Positions 1-10,910 of a DNA stretch of 64,000 nucleotides are shown here, piece after piece. Within the stretch, counting starts at the first letter, position 1; every line of letters starts with the position of its first letter. A model generated the notes under the pieces. It was given only the letters and a program-made list of their open reading frames with translations, ran no database searches and was not told where the DNA came from. The DNA comes from Thiocapsa bogorovii (GTDB lineage: Bacteria > Pseudomonadota > Gammaproteobacteria > Chromatiales > Chromatiaceae), in NCBI RefSeq assembly GCF_021228795.1, contig NZ_CP089309.1:3717501-3781500 (forward strand), read 5' to 3'. The position numbers and the translations under genes were made by a program.

Positions 1-559
1 CTTCGACCTGTGCCAGAAGGGCAGGGCGATCACGGCTGTTGTCGAGAATGTCATCGGCGCGGGCAAGCCGTTCGGCACGACTGATCTGACTAGAGACGAT
101 GCGGTCGATTTCCCCGTCTGTGAGGCCGCTGCGCAGGCGCACGCGTTGGCGCTGCTCCGACTCAGGGAGGTCGACGACGAGGACGCGATCGACGAGTGTG
201 TGTTGGTTGGTCTCGAAGAGGAGTGGGATGACCAAGACGGCGTAGGGTGCGTCGGTCTCGGCAAGTTGCTTGAGCATCCGGTCTTTGATCCGCGGATGGA
301 GGATACCCTCCAGTCGAGCGCGTGCATCCGAATTGGAGAATACCAGCGCACGCAGCGCATCGCGGTTCAGTCGTCCGTTCGGTCCGATCAGGTCAGCACC
401 GAAGGTGGCGGCGATCTCGCGGAGCGCGGGTTGCCCCGGTTCGGTCAATTCGCGCGCGATGACATCGGTGTCGATGACGGCCGCGCCACTCGCGGCCAAT
501 GCGTCCGCAACGGTCGATTTGCCGCTGCCGATACCGCCGGTCAAGCCGATAACAAGCAT
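1..559 (-). CDS. coaE: Dephospho-CoA kinase (C-terminus beyond the window)
   Basis: Catalyses the last step of coenzyme A synthesis, ATP-dependent phosphorylation of dephospho-CoA, in the cytoplasm. The minus-strand translation starts MLVIGLTGGIGSGKSTVADA, with the P-loop GGIGSGKST at residues 8-16. It continues with the DTDVIARE segment, an LHPRI motif and a VPLLFE-like stretch (VIPLLFET), as in CoaE. The reading frame is open to position 1, so about 186 of the roughly 200 residues expected for the family are visible. The start is ATG at 559-557. It lies downstream of pilD on the same strand (114 bp gap), the usual pilB-pilC-pilD-coaE order of gammaproteobacteria. Identification is firm; only the 3' end is missing. 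Confidence 0.93.
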   Translation of the reverse strand, partial: MLVIGLTGGIGSGKSTVADALAASGAAVIDTDVIARELTEPGQPALREIAATFGADLIGPNGRLNRDALRALVFSNSDARARLEGILHPRIKDRMLKQLAETDAPYAVLVIPLLFETNQHTLVDRVLVVDLPESEQRQRVRLRSGLTDGEIDRIVSSQISRAERLARADDILDNSRDRPALLAQVE

Positions 560-673
560 CTCGTTGTCCGAATCCCCGCGCCGCGCAGCGGACGCTTTCG
601 AAAAAGCCGTTTGAAGTTGCGCTTGGTCCCCTACTCATGGTCCATGCCGGGCGCACGCCCCGAGGGGCGCGGT

Positions 674-1552
674 TCAGAGTCCAACCATCTTTAGATAGGT
701 CTGGTTGATCTGCTCCCCCCACATCAGGCTGATCCAGCCCGCGGCCGCGAGGAAGGGACCGAAAGGCATGGGTGCCCCACGCTCATGGCGTCCGCTCAGG
801 ATCAGGGCGACCCCCACCACCGCTCCGGTCAAGGCGGACAAAAGGATGATCTGCGGTAGGAATTGCCAACCGAGCCAGGCCCCGAAGAGCGCCAACAGCT
901 TGAAGTCGCCGTAGCCCATGCCCTCCTTGCCGGTGGTGAGGCGAAACAGATGGAAGACCGACCAGAGGCTTAGGTAGCCCGCGACCGCGCCGATGATCGC
1001 CGAATGACTATCGGTGAAGACCGCGAAAAGGCTCAGGATCAATCCGAGCCAGACCAGCGGCAGTGTGATGCTGTCCGGCAGAAGCTGGGTGTCGACGTCG
1101 ATCGCGGCGAGTGCGATCAGAGCCCAGGTGAGCAGAAGGGCTGGGCCGGTTTGCCAGTCGAGGCCGAACTGCAGGACGACGATCAAGGTCAGCACCGCGG
1201 TGAAGCTCTCGATCAATGGGTAGCGCAGACCGATCCCCGCGCCGCAGGCCGAGCATCGACCGCGCAGGAGGAGATAGCTCACCACCGGGATGTTCTCGTG
1301 GGCGCGAATCCGATGACCGCAGTGCGAGCAGGTGGAGGGCGGGTGGGCGAGTGAAAGCCGTTCCTGATTCGGTTGGCCGGCCGAACTCGGCGTGCCGGAG
1401 AGCTCGGCACAGTCCCGAGCCCATTCGTCCTCGAGCATTCGAGGAAGCCGCAGGATGACGACATTGAGAAAGCTGCCGACGATCAGCCCGACGAGGATCG
1501 AAACCGCATAGAGCAGAAGCGGGGTTTGCTCGAAGACGTCAATCCAATCCAT
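674..1552 (-). CDS. pilD: Type IV prepilin peptidase / N-methyltransferase
   Basis: Inner-membrane aspartic protease that cleaves and N-methylates type IV prepilins and type II secretion pseudopilins. The 292-residue protein has the N-terminal GSFLNVVILRLP motif, then a cytoplasmic loop with two zinc-binding CxxC pairs (CSHC and CSAC, about residues 75-103). After these come several hydrophobic segments and both catalytic aspartates, in AAIDVDTQLLPD and in GMGYGDFK. Length and order match full PilD. It lies 320 bp downstream of pilC, separated from it by a dispersed repeat, so it may have its own promoter. No pilin gene is seen in the cluster. Confidence 0.95.
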   Translation of the reverse strand: MDWIDVFEQTPLLLYAVSILVGLIVGSFLNVVILRLPRMLEDEWARDCAELSGTPSSAGQPNQERLSLAHPPSTCSHCGHRIRAHENIPVVSYLLLRGRCSACGAGIGLRYPLIESFTAVLTLIVVLQFGLDWQTGPALLLTWALIALAAIDVDTQLLPDSITLPLVWLGLILSLFAVFTDSHSAIIGAVAGYLSLWSVFHLFRLTTGKEGMGYGDFKLLALFGAWLGWQFLPQIILLSALTGAVVGVALILSGRHERGAPMPFGPFLAAAGWISLMWGEQINQTYLKMVGL

Positions 1553-1683
1553 GCAAGGCCCCCTTGGCCGGCGAGTCGGTGGTCGATGAAGGCAGATTGC
1601 CGAGACATACCCGCAACCGCGACCGCGTGCCGGGCGTCACGGTGCCCGGACGCGAGCGGCATCGGCAAGGCCCGATGCGAACA

Positions 1684-1876
1684 AAGTCGCGCCCAGGGCA
1701 ACATGCGCAATTTTCATTTTGCGTTTGGCTCTGGAGATGTCTTCGATCTCAGTGAGACGCGGCTTAAACTTGAATCTTTTTTAATACTTTAAACCGCGCC
1801 AGCTCCGACAGTCGCCGGAGCTGGCGCGGCCAATCCACTCCAACACAGGACTCATATCGCACCGGGCGCGGTTTAA
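1684..1876. repeat. Dispersed bipartite repeat, copy A (fills the pilC-pilD gap)
   Basis: About 193 bp. The left module (to about 1766) matches copy C around ATGCG..TTTTCATTTTGCG and ends in GACGCGGCTTAAAC. An AT-rich spacer of about 25 bp follows. The right module (about 1788-1876) begins TTTAAACCGCGCC, contains the hairpin AGCTCCGACAGTCGCCGGAGCT, and ends GGGCGCGGTTTAAA. Its left terminus is degenerate (AAGTCGCGCCC instead of TAAACCGCGTCC). The right terminus supplies the TAA stop of pilC. The remaining gap sequence, 1553-1683, shows nothing recognisable. Confidence 0.8.
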
Positions 1877-3135
1877 ACCACCGAGGCGAGCTTGAAGATC
1901 GGCAGGTACATGGCGATGATCAAACTGCCGACCAGGCCGCCGATGACAACCATGATCAGCGGTTCGAGCAGACTACTGAGGCTGTCGACCGCATTGTCGA
2001 CCTGCTCCTCGTAAAAGTCGGCGACCTTCGCGAGCATGTCGTCGAGCGATCCGGATTCCTCGCCGATGGATGTCATCTGAATGACCATATGCGGAAACAA
2101 GTCTTGCTGGCGCATCGACAGTTGCAGCGATTGCCCGGTCGCGACCTCTTCGCGCATCTTCAAGACCGCGTTCTGGTAGACGATATTGCCGGTGGCACCC
2201 GAGACCGAATCCAGCGCCTCGACGAGCGGCACGCCGGCCGCGAACATGGTGGATAGGGTTCGGGCAAAACGCGCGAGCGCGGCCTTGTTCAGGATCGGCC
2301 CGATGATCGGGATCTTCAGCGCGGTGCGATCGATCGCCTCGCGGAACGCACGGGAGCGTTTGTAGCTGTTGCCGATGACATAGCCGATCGCGCCGAGTCC
2401 GAGCAGGACCGCCCACCACCATTTCTGCAGTGCATCGGACAGGCCGATGACCATGAGCGTGAAGGCGGGCAGATCCGCACCGAAACTTGCGAACAGATCC
2501 TTGAACTGCGGGATGACGAAGATGAGCAGAACCGCGCTCACGATAATGGCCACGCCGATGACCGCCACCGGGTAGAACATGGCCTTCTTGATCTTGCCCT
2601 TGATCGACTCGGTCTTTTCCTTGTAGGTCGCGATCTTGTCGAGCAGGACGTCCAGTACGCCGGCCTGCTCGCCGGCGGCCACCAGGTTGCAGACCAGGTC
2701 GTCGAAATAGAGCGGATATTTTCCCATCGCGAGTGCCATGGCGGTGCCGCTCTCGATGTCTTGCTTGATGCCTAGGATCAAGTCCTGCATCGCCGGGTTT
2801 TCGTGGCCGCGACCGACGATATCGAACGCCTGAACCAAGGGAACGCCGGCGGACATCATGGTTGCGAGTTGCCGGCTGAAGATGGCGAGATCGGTGCTGG
2901 TGATCTTCTTTTTGCCGCTGAAGAGCGGTTGGGGCTTTTTCTTGACCTTGGTCGGGCTCACGCCTTGCCGTCGTAGATCGGCTCGCACCATCGTCATACT
3001 GGGCGCGCGGGTCTCGCCCGTCACCTTGGCTCCCCGCCGATCGCGACCTTCCCAGGTAAAGACGTAAGCCTTCTCGGCCTGCGGTTTGGGTTTCGGCTTC
3101 GTCTTGAGTGCGGTTGCCATGAGCGTTTTCGTCAC
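1873..3135 (-). CDS. pilC: Type IV pilus inner-membrane platform protein PilC
   Basis: Polytopic platform protein that couples the PilB/PilT ATPases to pilus assembly. The 420-residue product holds two T2SSF domains (about residues 85-205 and 285-410). Each has the family pattern of ATMMSAGVPLVQAF and STMFAAGVPLVEAL, followed by hydrophobic spans. The frame overlaps the end of pilB by 4 bp (GTGA). The GTG start at 3135 sits almost on the AAGGAG sequence, and an alternative ATG at 3120 (MATALKTK) has that sequence 14 nt upstream, so the exact start is open. The TAA stop is part of dispersed repeat copy A. Confidence 0.95.
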   Translation of the reverse strand: MTKTLMATALKTKPKPKPQAEKAYVFTWEGRDRRGAKVTGETRAPSMTMVRADLRRQGVSPTKVKKKPQPLFSGKKKITSTDLAIFSRQLATMMSAGVPLVQAFDIVGRGHENPAMQDLILGIKQDIESGTAMALAMGKYPLYFDDLVCNLVAAGEQAGVLDVLLDKIATYKEKTESIKGKIKKAMFYPVAVIGVAIIVSAVLLIFVIPQFKDLFASFGADLPAFTLMVIGLSDALQKWWWAVLLGLGAIGYVIGNSYKRSRAFREAIDRTALKIPIIGPILNKAALARFARTLSTMFAAGVPLVEALDSVSGATGNIVYQNAVLKMREEVATGQSLQLSMRQQDLFPHMVIQMTSIGEESGSLDDMLAKVADFYEEQVDNAVDSLSSLLEPLIMVVIGGLVGSLIIAMYLPIFKLASVV

Positions 3136-4847
3136 TCCTTGGTGACTCGGTTGAGCTCTTCGAGGCTCGTCATCCCTTCTTTGACCTTACGAAGCCCCGA
3201 TTCTCGCAGGTCCGCGACACCTTCGCGATGAGCCTGCTCGGCGAGCTGCATGGAATTGCCGCCCTCGAGAATCAGTCGCCGGATCGACTCCGTGACGGGC
3301 ATCACTTGAAAGATACCGACACGCCCGCGGTAGCCCTTGGTGCAGCGTTCGCATCCGACGGGTCCGAAGACGACGATCCCCTCCTCGATATCCGCTTCGC
3401 TGAACCCTTCCTGGCGCAGGACCTCGCGGGGAAGGTCTTCGGGCGCCTTGCAGTGCGGGCAGAGGCGCCGCGCGAGACGTTGCGCCATGATGAGCAGGAC
3501 AGAGGAGGCGATGTTGAAGGGCGCCACGCCCATATTGGCGAGACGTGTCAGCGACTGCGGGGCGTCGTTGGTATGGAGCGTCGAAAGCACGAGATGTCCG
3601 GTTTGCGCGGCCTTGACCGCGATCTCGGCGGTCTCCAGATCGCGAATCTCGCCGACCATGACGATGTCCGGGTCCTGACGCAGGAATGCACGAAGCGCGG
3701 CGGCGAAGGTCAGCCCCGTCTTTGGGTTCATGCTGACCTGATTGATCCCCGGAACCTGGATCTCGACCGGATCCTCGACTGTCGAGATATTGATGTCCGG
3801 CTGATTCAGGAGATTGAGCGCGGTATAGAGCGACACCGTCTTCCCGGATCCGGTCGGGCCGGTAACCAGGATCATGCCGTACGGCTTATGGATAGCCTCC
3901 AAGAATGCCGTACGCTGGTCGAGCTCGAAACCCAGGGCCTCGATGCCGACCTGAGCAGACGCGGAATCGAGGATCCGCAGGACCACCTTCTCGCCGTACA
4001 GGGTGGGCAAGGTATTGACGCGGAAGTCGATGTCGCGTGTGCGGCTGACCTTGAGCTTGATGCGTCCGTCCTGAGGCACACGACGCTCTGCGATATTCAT
4101 CCGCGACATGACCTTAAGTCGTGCGACCAGGCGCCCGGCGATATTCATGGGTGGACTCGCCACCTCGCGCAACATGCCGTCTTGTCTGAAGCGCACGCGA
4201 AAGAACTTCTCGTAGGGCTCGAAGTGGATGTCCGAAGCGCCCGCCGCGATGGCGTCGACCAGCACCTTGTTGACATACCTAACGATCGGTGCGTCGTCGA
4301 TGTTGATGTCGGCGTCTTCGCGAAGATCCTCGTCGTCCGGGGTGATCTCGAGTTTCTCCAGGTCCGCGTCCATGAGCTCGGTCATGGTCGTGTCCTGGGC
4401 CTCGATCGCCGTCTCGATCGCGGCCTTGAGCTTGTCCTCTTCGACCAGCACCGCGTCGGTCGCCAGACCCGTGTTGAAGCGGATCTCTTCGAGCGCCTGG
4501 TCGTTGGTGGGGTCCGAAAGGGCCAGGAAAAGGCGGTTGCCGCGGCGGAAGATCGGAAGCGCCCGGTGTTTGCGCACCAGACGCTCGTCGACCAGGTTCA
4601 CCGGAAGGTTGAGCAAATCCAGTGCATGGAGGTCGAGCAGCGGCACCCCGAACTCGTGTGAGGCCGCGACCGCGATTTGCCGGCTGCCGAGCAGCTTCTG
4701 CTCGACGAGATATGACACGAACGCTTGACGACGACGGGTCGCGTCGTCGTAGGCGGCGATCGCTTCACGCTCGGTGATGAGGTTGTCTCGCACCAGGCGC
4801 AGTGCGAGGCCCGAGAGCTTGTTCTTGGCTGTTTGATCCGTCGCCAT
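3132..4847 (-). CDS. pilB: Type IV pilus extension ATPase PilB
   Basis: Cytoplasmic hexameric ATPase powering pilus polymerisation. The 571-residue sequence shows an N-terminal MshEN-like region (about 15-160). The T2SSE domain follows, with Walker A GPTGSGKT (about residue 330), an Asp-box FRQDPDIVMVGEIRD and a His-box TGHLVLSTLHTNDA. A zinc-binding tetracysteine region (CPHC and CERC) separated by about 35 residues comes next. All elements expected of a GspE/PilB ATPase are present and length is normal. It is the second gene after the NYN gene (20 bp gap) and overlaps pilC, so the three are probably cotranscribed. Confidence 0.96.
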   Translation of the reverse strand: MATDQTAKNKLSGLALRLVRDNLITEREAIAAYDDATRRRQAFVSYLVEQKLLGSRQIAVAASHEFGVPLLDLHALDLLNLPVNLVDERLVRKHRALPIFRRGNRLFLALSDPTNDQALEEIRFNTGLATDAVLVEEDKLKAAIETAIEAQDTTMTELMDADLEKLEITPDDEDLREDADINIDDAPIVRYVNKVLVDAIAAGASDIHFEPYEKFFRVRFRQDGMLREVASPPMNIAGRLVARLKVMSRMNIAERRVPQDGRIKLKVSRTRDIDFRVNTLPTLYGEKVVLRILDSASAQVGIEALGFELDQRTAFLEAIHKPYGMILVTGPTGSGKTVSLYTALNLLNQPDINISTVEDPVEIQVPGINQVSMNPKTGLTFAAALRAFLRQDPDIVMVGEIRDLETAEIAVKAAQTGHLVLSTLHTNDAPQSLTRLANMGVAPFNIASSVLLIMAQRLARRLCPHCKAPEDLPREVLRQEGFSEADIEEGIVVFGPVGCERCTKGYRGRVGIFQVMPVTESIRRLILEGGNSMQLAEQAHREGVADLRESGLRKVKEGMTSLEELNRVTKE

Positions 4848-4867
4848 AGCTCGTGTGTCGTCGGACC

Positions 4868-5701
4868 TCAGCGGTTGACGGAAAAGGCGAGTCGGACATT
4901 GCTTGCAACCAGGCCGTTGTCCTTCTGCTCGCTCTCATTGAGGTAAAACTCAAGCACCGTCTCGCGGCTCATCAGCATGTCCTCTGTGACATCGTCTGCC
5001 AACTCGTTGGCATGACAAAAGACACTGATGTAGGGAGAATCCGCCTCCCGCGGATCCGTGACCCAGAGCGACGGCGAGATGCGGTCCATGATCCTCAGGA
5101 AACCGTAGCCTTTGTCCGCGAACCATTTGGTACAGACCCCGCGTACGCAGGATCCGGGCTTGCCCCACTCGTTGCGCGGTTCGTAGGAGATCGGCAACAG
5201 GTCTGGGATCAGGAATCCGGAGTAGTAGGCGTCAACCTGCTGCTGAAGTTGGCGCGAGACGTTTTTGAACCCCATCAATTCGACCCGGCAGCCGGTGTTC
5301 TGCAGTGCTTCGACGACTTGTAGAAAGTCGCCGTCGCCCGTCACCAGCAGGACTTGATCGAGTTTGTTGGCCTGCAGCATGGCATCGACCGCCATATCGA
5401 GATCGGCGTTCGCCTTGGTGGTGACATTGCCACTTTCGTCAGTATAGCGCCGGACCAACTTCACGGTGATCTTCCAACCGAAGTCCCGCACCATCTGTTG
5501 ATAGGTCTGTGCCTTTTTTCTGTATTCCAGGTCCTCGCGAGCCCGCTCGGCATCAAAGGCCATGTAGGTGTTCAAGCGTTGCAGGATGCCGCCTTCACGC
5601 GCGGCGAAGCGTCGCAGCACGTCGTAGCGCATCTGAAAACCGCCGTTGTAGCGGACATTCTCGGCATCGACGAAGACGCCGACTCGGAAGCTGGAGCTCA
5701 T
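4868..5701 (-). CDS. NYN-domain (LabA/DUF88-type) protein
   Basis: Predicted metal-dependent RNase-like protein of the NYN family, 277 residues from ATG 5701. Acidic residues typical of the PIN-like fold are visible in GVFVDAENVRY, ADLDMAVDAM and VTGDGDFLQVVEAL. The C-terminal part (about 190-270) contains TKWFADKGYGFLRI and HANEL and resembles a cold-shock/OB-like segment, which would bind nucleic acid. A TTG 33 bp upstream is also in frame, but no clear ribosome site favours it. The gene is first in line with pilB and pilC (20 bp to pilB). Its substrate and any link to piliation cannot be read from the sequence. Confidence 0.8.
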   Translation of the reverse strand: MSSSFRVGVFVDAENVRYNGGFQMRYDVLRRFAAREGGILQRLNTYMAFDAERAREDLEYRKKAQTYQQMVRDFGWKITVKLVRRYTDESGNVTTKANADLDMAVDAMLQANKLDQVLLVTGDGDFLQVVEALQNTGCRVELMGFKNVSRQLQQQVDAYYSGFLIPDLLPISYEPRNEWGKPGSCVRGVCTKWFADKGYGFLRIMDRISPSLWVTDPREADSPYISVFCHANELADDVTEDMLMSRETVLEFYLNESEQKDNGLVASNVRLAFSVNR

Positions 5702-5784
5702 AGGGATGATGATTTCGCGTTCGATGCACGGCAAGCGCGGCCCTCGTCCTCTCGGATATCGAGTCCGGGGGTCGCGTGTACCCT

Positions 5785-5852
5785 GCGGTCCGCCGCCGGC
5801 GGACCGCTTCGTCTGGTCGGTCGTGTCCGCCGTGAGCGGCGCACGACCGACC
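5785..5852. terminator. Two tandem GC-rich hairpins downstream of acs
   Basis: Positions 5785-5807 form a 10-bp stem (GCGGTCCGCC with GGCGGACCGC). Positions 5815-5852 form an 11-bp stem (GGTCGGTCGTG with CACGACCGACC) that encloses an inner CCGC/GCGG stem. They lie just past the acs stop codon on the minus strand. No U-tract follows, so they may act as a 3' RNA stabiliser or a Rho-dependent end rather than a classical intrinsic terminator. Confidence 0.5.
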
Positions 5853-5860
5853 CCTTCGCG

Positions 5861-7807
<1,947 letters not shown>

Positions 7808-7958
7808 GGTTGTTGTCTCCTCGACGTGGTGGAGTGATCTGTGCCGGCGCACTGTGGACTTTCATCGGTGCCGGCTTGAGCGAACGACTAATAGTAAACG
7901 CTCCAATAGGGCGCAGCTAGCCGGGATATGCCGGTGCCTGCCCGGGGCGCGTCGACTC

Positions 7959-8639
7959 TCAGCACAGGAAGTCGCGCAGCGGCAGTCCGTTGCCGTTGTC
8001 TCGATAGGCGGCCTGGGCGAGGAACAGCTCGGCCGAGGCCAAGGCGTCGCTCAGTGCGTTGTGTGCGCTGTAATGGGGCAGATTGTAGCGATCCCCGAGC
8101 GCGTGCAGACGTAGATCGGAGGCCTTAAACGGCGTTTGGCGGCGCTCGAAGGTTCGGTAAGCCAATGTCTGGGTGTCGACGACCGGCATCAGAAGTCCCT
8201 GCTTCCAAAGTCGTTTGCAGGCGTTGGTGAGGAAGCCGCGCTCGATGCGTGCGTGATGGGCAATCATGACCTTACCCGCCAGTGTCTCGAGAAGCTCCTC
8301 GAGGACGTCGGAAAGCTCGCTGCCTTCCGCGGACTCGTCGTCCGTGATCTGATGGATGATCGCCGTTGCCTCCGGGATGGATCGATCGATCCGCACCACC
8401 CGATGACGGGCGCTCGATAGGTCGATGGATGTGCCTCTGACCCCGACATAGCCAACGCTCAGGATCAGATCATCGGCGATATTCAGTCCAGTGGTTTCGA
8501 GATCGATGGCGAGATACTCCACCTCACGATAGTCCGTTCTCGCCGGCGGAAACGGATGTTCCAGGTAGGAGCGCAAGGGCCCCGGTGGGGTCCGGCGCAG
8601 TTGCCATCGGCGGCGCCAATCAAGCAGTCGCGACATCAT
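7959..8639 (-). CDS. DnaQ-like 3'-5' exonuclease (DEDDh family)
   Basis: A 226-residue exonuclease-domain protein. ExoI is AIDLETTGLN (about residues 45-54), the ExoII region includes IHQITDDE, and ExoIII is HNALSDALAS near the end, giving the DEDDh catalytic set. It is shorter than the DNA polymerase III epsilon chain and lacks that protein's C-terminal polymerase-binding tail. It is therefore probably not the replicative proofreader but the paralogue regularly found beside the CBS/nucleotidyltransferase gene and acs. It starts 6 bp after the upstream stop, indicating cotranscription. Its substrate in acetate metabolism is not established. Confidence 0.87.
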   Translation of the reverse strand: MMSRLLDWRRRWQLRRTPPGPLRSYLEHPFPPARTDYREVEYLAIDLETTGLNIADDLILSVGYVGVRGTSIDLSSARHRVVRIDRSIPEATAIIHQITDDESAEGSELSDVLEELLETLAGKVMIAHHARIERGFLTNACKRLWKQGLLMPVVDTQTLAYRTFERRQTPFKASDLRLHALGDRYNLPHYSAHNALSDALASAELFLAQAAYRDNGNGLPLRDFLC

Positions 8640-8645
8640 CCGGCC

Positions 8646-10511
8646 CTACGCGAAGCGGCCCGCTTGATAGCGCTGTCCGAGGGACTCCTGCATGGTGTTG
8701 ATGAGGAGAAAGGCGTCCTTCAGATGTCCGCGTTCAAGCGGAGAGAGCTCGTCCGGCGACAGGAAGTTATCCGCTTTTTTCCCGTGCGCGAGCTGATTGG
8801 CCTGATGACGCATCCGCAGCGTTCCGACCAGCTCGATGGCGTCGGTCAGGTTGGCAGCTCCGTCCTTGCTCAAGGTCCCGTACTGGGCAGCGGCGCTCAG
8901 GCGCTCGATCGTGTTGGTCTCGGGGAGTCCGCCCGAGAGTGCATAGATCCGCGCCAGGTCGACGATGGGTACGATGCCCTTGTGCTTGATGTCGAAGGTG
9001 TGGTCGTGGTCGCCGCCTTGAATCAACACGATGTTCCGGAAAAACCCCAGCGGCGGCCGATATTTGAGCGCATTCGCGACCATGTAGGCGATGAAGATTC
9101 GGTTGGCCTTGGAGCGTTCGAGAACGCGCTCCTGAAGCTCGGCGAAGAGATTGTCCGGGTCATAGACGGCGCGCAGGTCGAAAAAGACGTTTGCGAGCAT
9201 CAAGGACATCGGTTCGGGCTTCAGGATCCAGTTGGTGAAGTACTTGTGCCAGATCCGCAAGGGCTGGCGCCATTTCGGGTTCGAAGCCATGACATCGCCG
9301 GGGCAGTAAACGAAGCCGCAAGCATCGAGACCGTCGTTCACGATCTTGGCGAGTGCGGCGAAGTAGGCGTCGTCGTCCGGTTGTGCGTGGTCCGCGATCA
9401 GGAGCGCGTTGTCTTGGTCCGAGTGTGAGGACTGCTCCCGGCGCGCCTGCGAGCCCCCGACGATCCAGGCGTAGGGCACGGGCGCGCTGCCGAGATCCGC
9501 TTCGGCCAGCGTGATCAGTCGCTGCGTGATGGCGTCGGTGACGGCGCTGATGGCCTGACCGACGTGGTTTGCGGTTGCGCCCCCGTTGACGAGATGGACC
9601 TGAAGCTCGGGGATCTTGGCGCTGATCTGCACCAGCGTCTCGATCGATGTCGCGCGGTGGATATCGCCGACGAGATAGACCGCGTTCGCGCTCTGAAAGC
9701 GGGTAAGGTCGGTTGTCGAGATCAGGCCGGCGACACGCTCCCCGTCTAGGACCGGCAAATGATGCACGTTGAGGCGTGTCATCGTGATCAGGGCCTGGAA
9801 ACCCAGTGTATCGACCTGCGCCGTCTGCAGTTTCTCGGTCATGATCTCGCGGACCGGTCGGTCCGTCGACAGACCGACCGCGACGCAGCGACTGCGCAGG
9901 TCCCGATCCGTAATCATGCCGGCGAGTCGATCGCTTTCCATGATCAGCAACGAGGAGACGCGATGCTCCGACATTACCTGAGCGGCCTCCCGAATACTCG
10001 TCTCCGGGCTCGCGACGATCGGTGTGCGGTTGATCATATCGCCGATCTGGACCGTCATCAGGCCGGTGCCGGCGGCCGGGGCGTCCACCATGATGTCAAG
10101 AGCCTTGCGCAGGCGACTGGAGATGGATTGATCGAAATGCTCGGCGAACTCGGCGTGACGCTCACGCAGATCCGCCAGCTCGGCGCAGGGCAGGGCGTAG
10201 ACGAGCGTATCCTCGGAGGTGTTGCCGAAAAATCGACCACCTTCGGGTGTGGGCCGACAGGGCATGTCGCATAGGTCGCCCTCGGCCAGTTTTCCGACCA
10301 GCTCGCCATTGGAGTCACGCAGCTCCACTGCGCCGCGACGCAGGAGATAGACGCAGGACGGATCGGCGTTTTCGGGCGGAAACGGCGTGCCGCGTCGAAA
10401 ATATCGGACGGAGAGGCGCTGGGGAAGACGGTCGAGCGTCTCCTGCGGAAGTTGGTCGAAGGGCGGGTGAGTGGCGAGGAAGTCTCGGATCTCGATCAGC
10501 TCGATGTTCAT
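8646..10511 (-). CDS. Cyclic-nucleotide-binding / CBS-pair / DUF294 nucleotidyltransferase-like signalling protein
   Basis: A 621-residue cytoplasmic protein. An N-terminal cNMP-binding-like domain (about 15-130) includes FRRGTPFPPE and GDLCDMP. Two CBS domains follow (about 155-280: TPIVASPETSIREAAQVM and MTEKLQTAQVD). A GlnD-like nucleotidyltransferase segment has GGSQARREQ then SHSDQDNAL (about 355-375), and a DUF294 C-terminal domain ends the protein. The Gly-Ser and Asp-x-Asp pattern suggests nucleotidyl transfer is possible. Family members sit beside acs and acetate symporters, so adenylate sensing that adjusts acetate uptake or activation is a reasonable inference, not a demonstrated function. 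A hairpin terminator and repeat copy B separate it from the symporter gene upstream. Confidence 0.85.
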   Translation of the reverse strand: MNIELIEIRDFLATHPPFDQLPQETLDRLPQRLSVRYFRRGTPFPPENADPSCVYLLRRGAVELRDSNGELVGKLAEGDLCDMPCRPTPEGGRFFGNTSEDTLVYALPCAELADLRERHAEFAEHFDQSISSRLRKALDIMVDAPAAGTGLMTVQIGDMINRTPIVASPETSIREAAQVMSEHRVSSLLIMESDRLAGMITDRDLRSRCVAVGLSTDRPVREIMTEKLQTAQVDTLGFQALITMTRLNVHHLPVLDGERVAGLISTTDLTRFQSANAVYLVGDIHRATSIETLVQISAKIPELQVHLVNGGATANHVGQAISAVTDAITQRLITLAEADLGSAPVPYAWIVGGSQARREQSSHSDQDNALLIADHAQPDDDAYFAALAKIVNDGLDACGFVYCPGDVMASNPKWRQPLRIWHKYFTNWILKPEPMSLMLANVFFDLRAVYDPDNLFAELQERVLERSKANRIFIAYMVANALKYRPPLGFFRNIVLIQGGDHDHTFDIKHKGIVPIVDLARIYALSGGLPETNTIERLSAAAQYGTLSKDGAANLTDAIELVGTLRMRHQANQLAHGKKADNFLSPDELSPLERGHLKDAFLLINTMQESLGQRYQAGRFA

Positions 10512-10576
10512 CGCGCGACTCTCTGTGGTCTAACGAAAATGATGGTCCGTGGGTCCAGCGGCCGATGCCGCAGGGC

Positions 10577-10770
10577 TTTAAACCCCGCCCGGTAGGGTAT
10601 GGGTAACTTGTTGGAGTGGCTTGGCCGCGCCGGTTCCGACGACTGTTGGAGCCGGCGCGGTTTAACCTATTCAAAAATATTAAATTCTAAACCGCGTCTC
10701 ACTGGGATCAAGGATATCTCCGAAGCCAAACGTACAAAGAAAATGACGCATATCGCTCTGGACGCGGTTT
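10577..10770. repeat. Dispersed bipartite repeat, copy B (opposite orientation to A)
   Basis: About 194 bp. Reading on the plus strand, TTTAAACCCCGCCC begins the hairpin module, which contains GGTTCCGACGACTGTTGGAGCC and ends GGCGCGGTTTAA. After an AT-rich spacer comes the second module, from TAAACCGCGTCTC to GACGCGGTTT. It matches copy H throughout and copies A and C in reverse complement. It lies between the start of the CBS/nucleotidyltransferase gene and the terminator of the symporter gene, so it occupies the promoter region of the former. Confidence 0.85.
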
Positions 10771-10785
10771 GGCTGACCCGAAATC

Positions 10786-10812
10786 AACAAAAAGCCCCGC
10801 CGAAGCGGGGCT
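10786..10812 (-). terminator. Rho-independent terminator of the symporter gene
   Basis: On the minus strand, AGCCCCGC-TTCG-GCGGGGCT forms an 8-bp stem closed by a TTCG tetraloop. TTTTTGTTGATTT follows directly. It lies about 100 bp past the symporter stop and should separate the symporter transcript from the CBS/nucleotidyltransferase gene. Confidence 0.88.
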
Positions 10813-10910
10813 GGAATCTTGGGCGAGTGACCTTGCGGATCCGTCCTTCGGTTACCCGCTCACGCGCCGGCAGGACACTTGCTTCGGGTGCCTGCCGGAT
10901 CGCGTCGCGC

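Noticed and set aside
3228-4661. A 477-codon plus-strand frame opposite pilB
   Set aside because: Shadow of pilB, which carries all expected ATPase motifs.
5735-5860. Riboswitch or small RNA in the gap between the NYN gene and acs
   Set aside because: The region is explained by two simple hairpins at the acs 3' end; no conserved aptamer core is visible.
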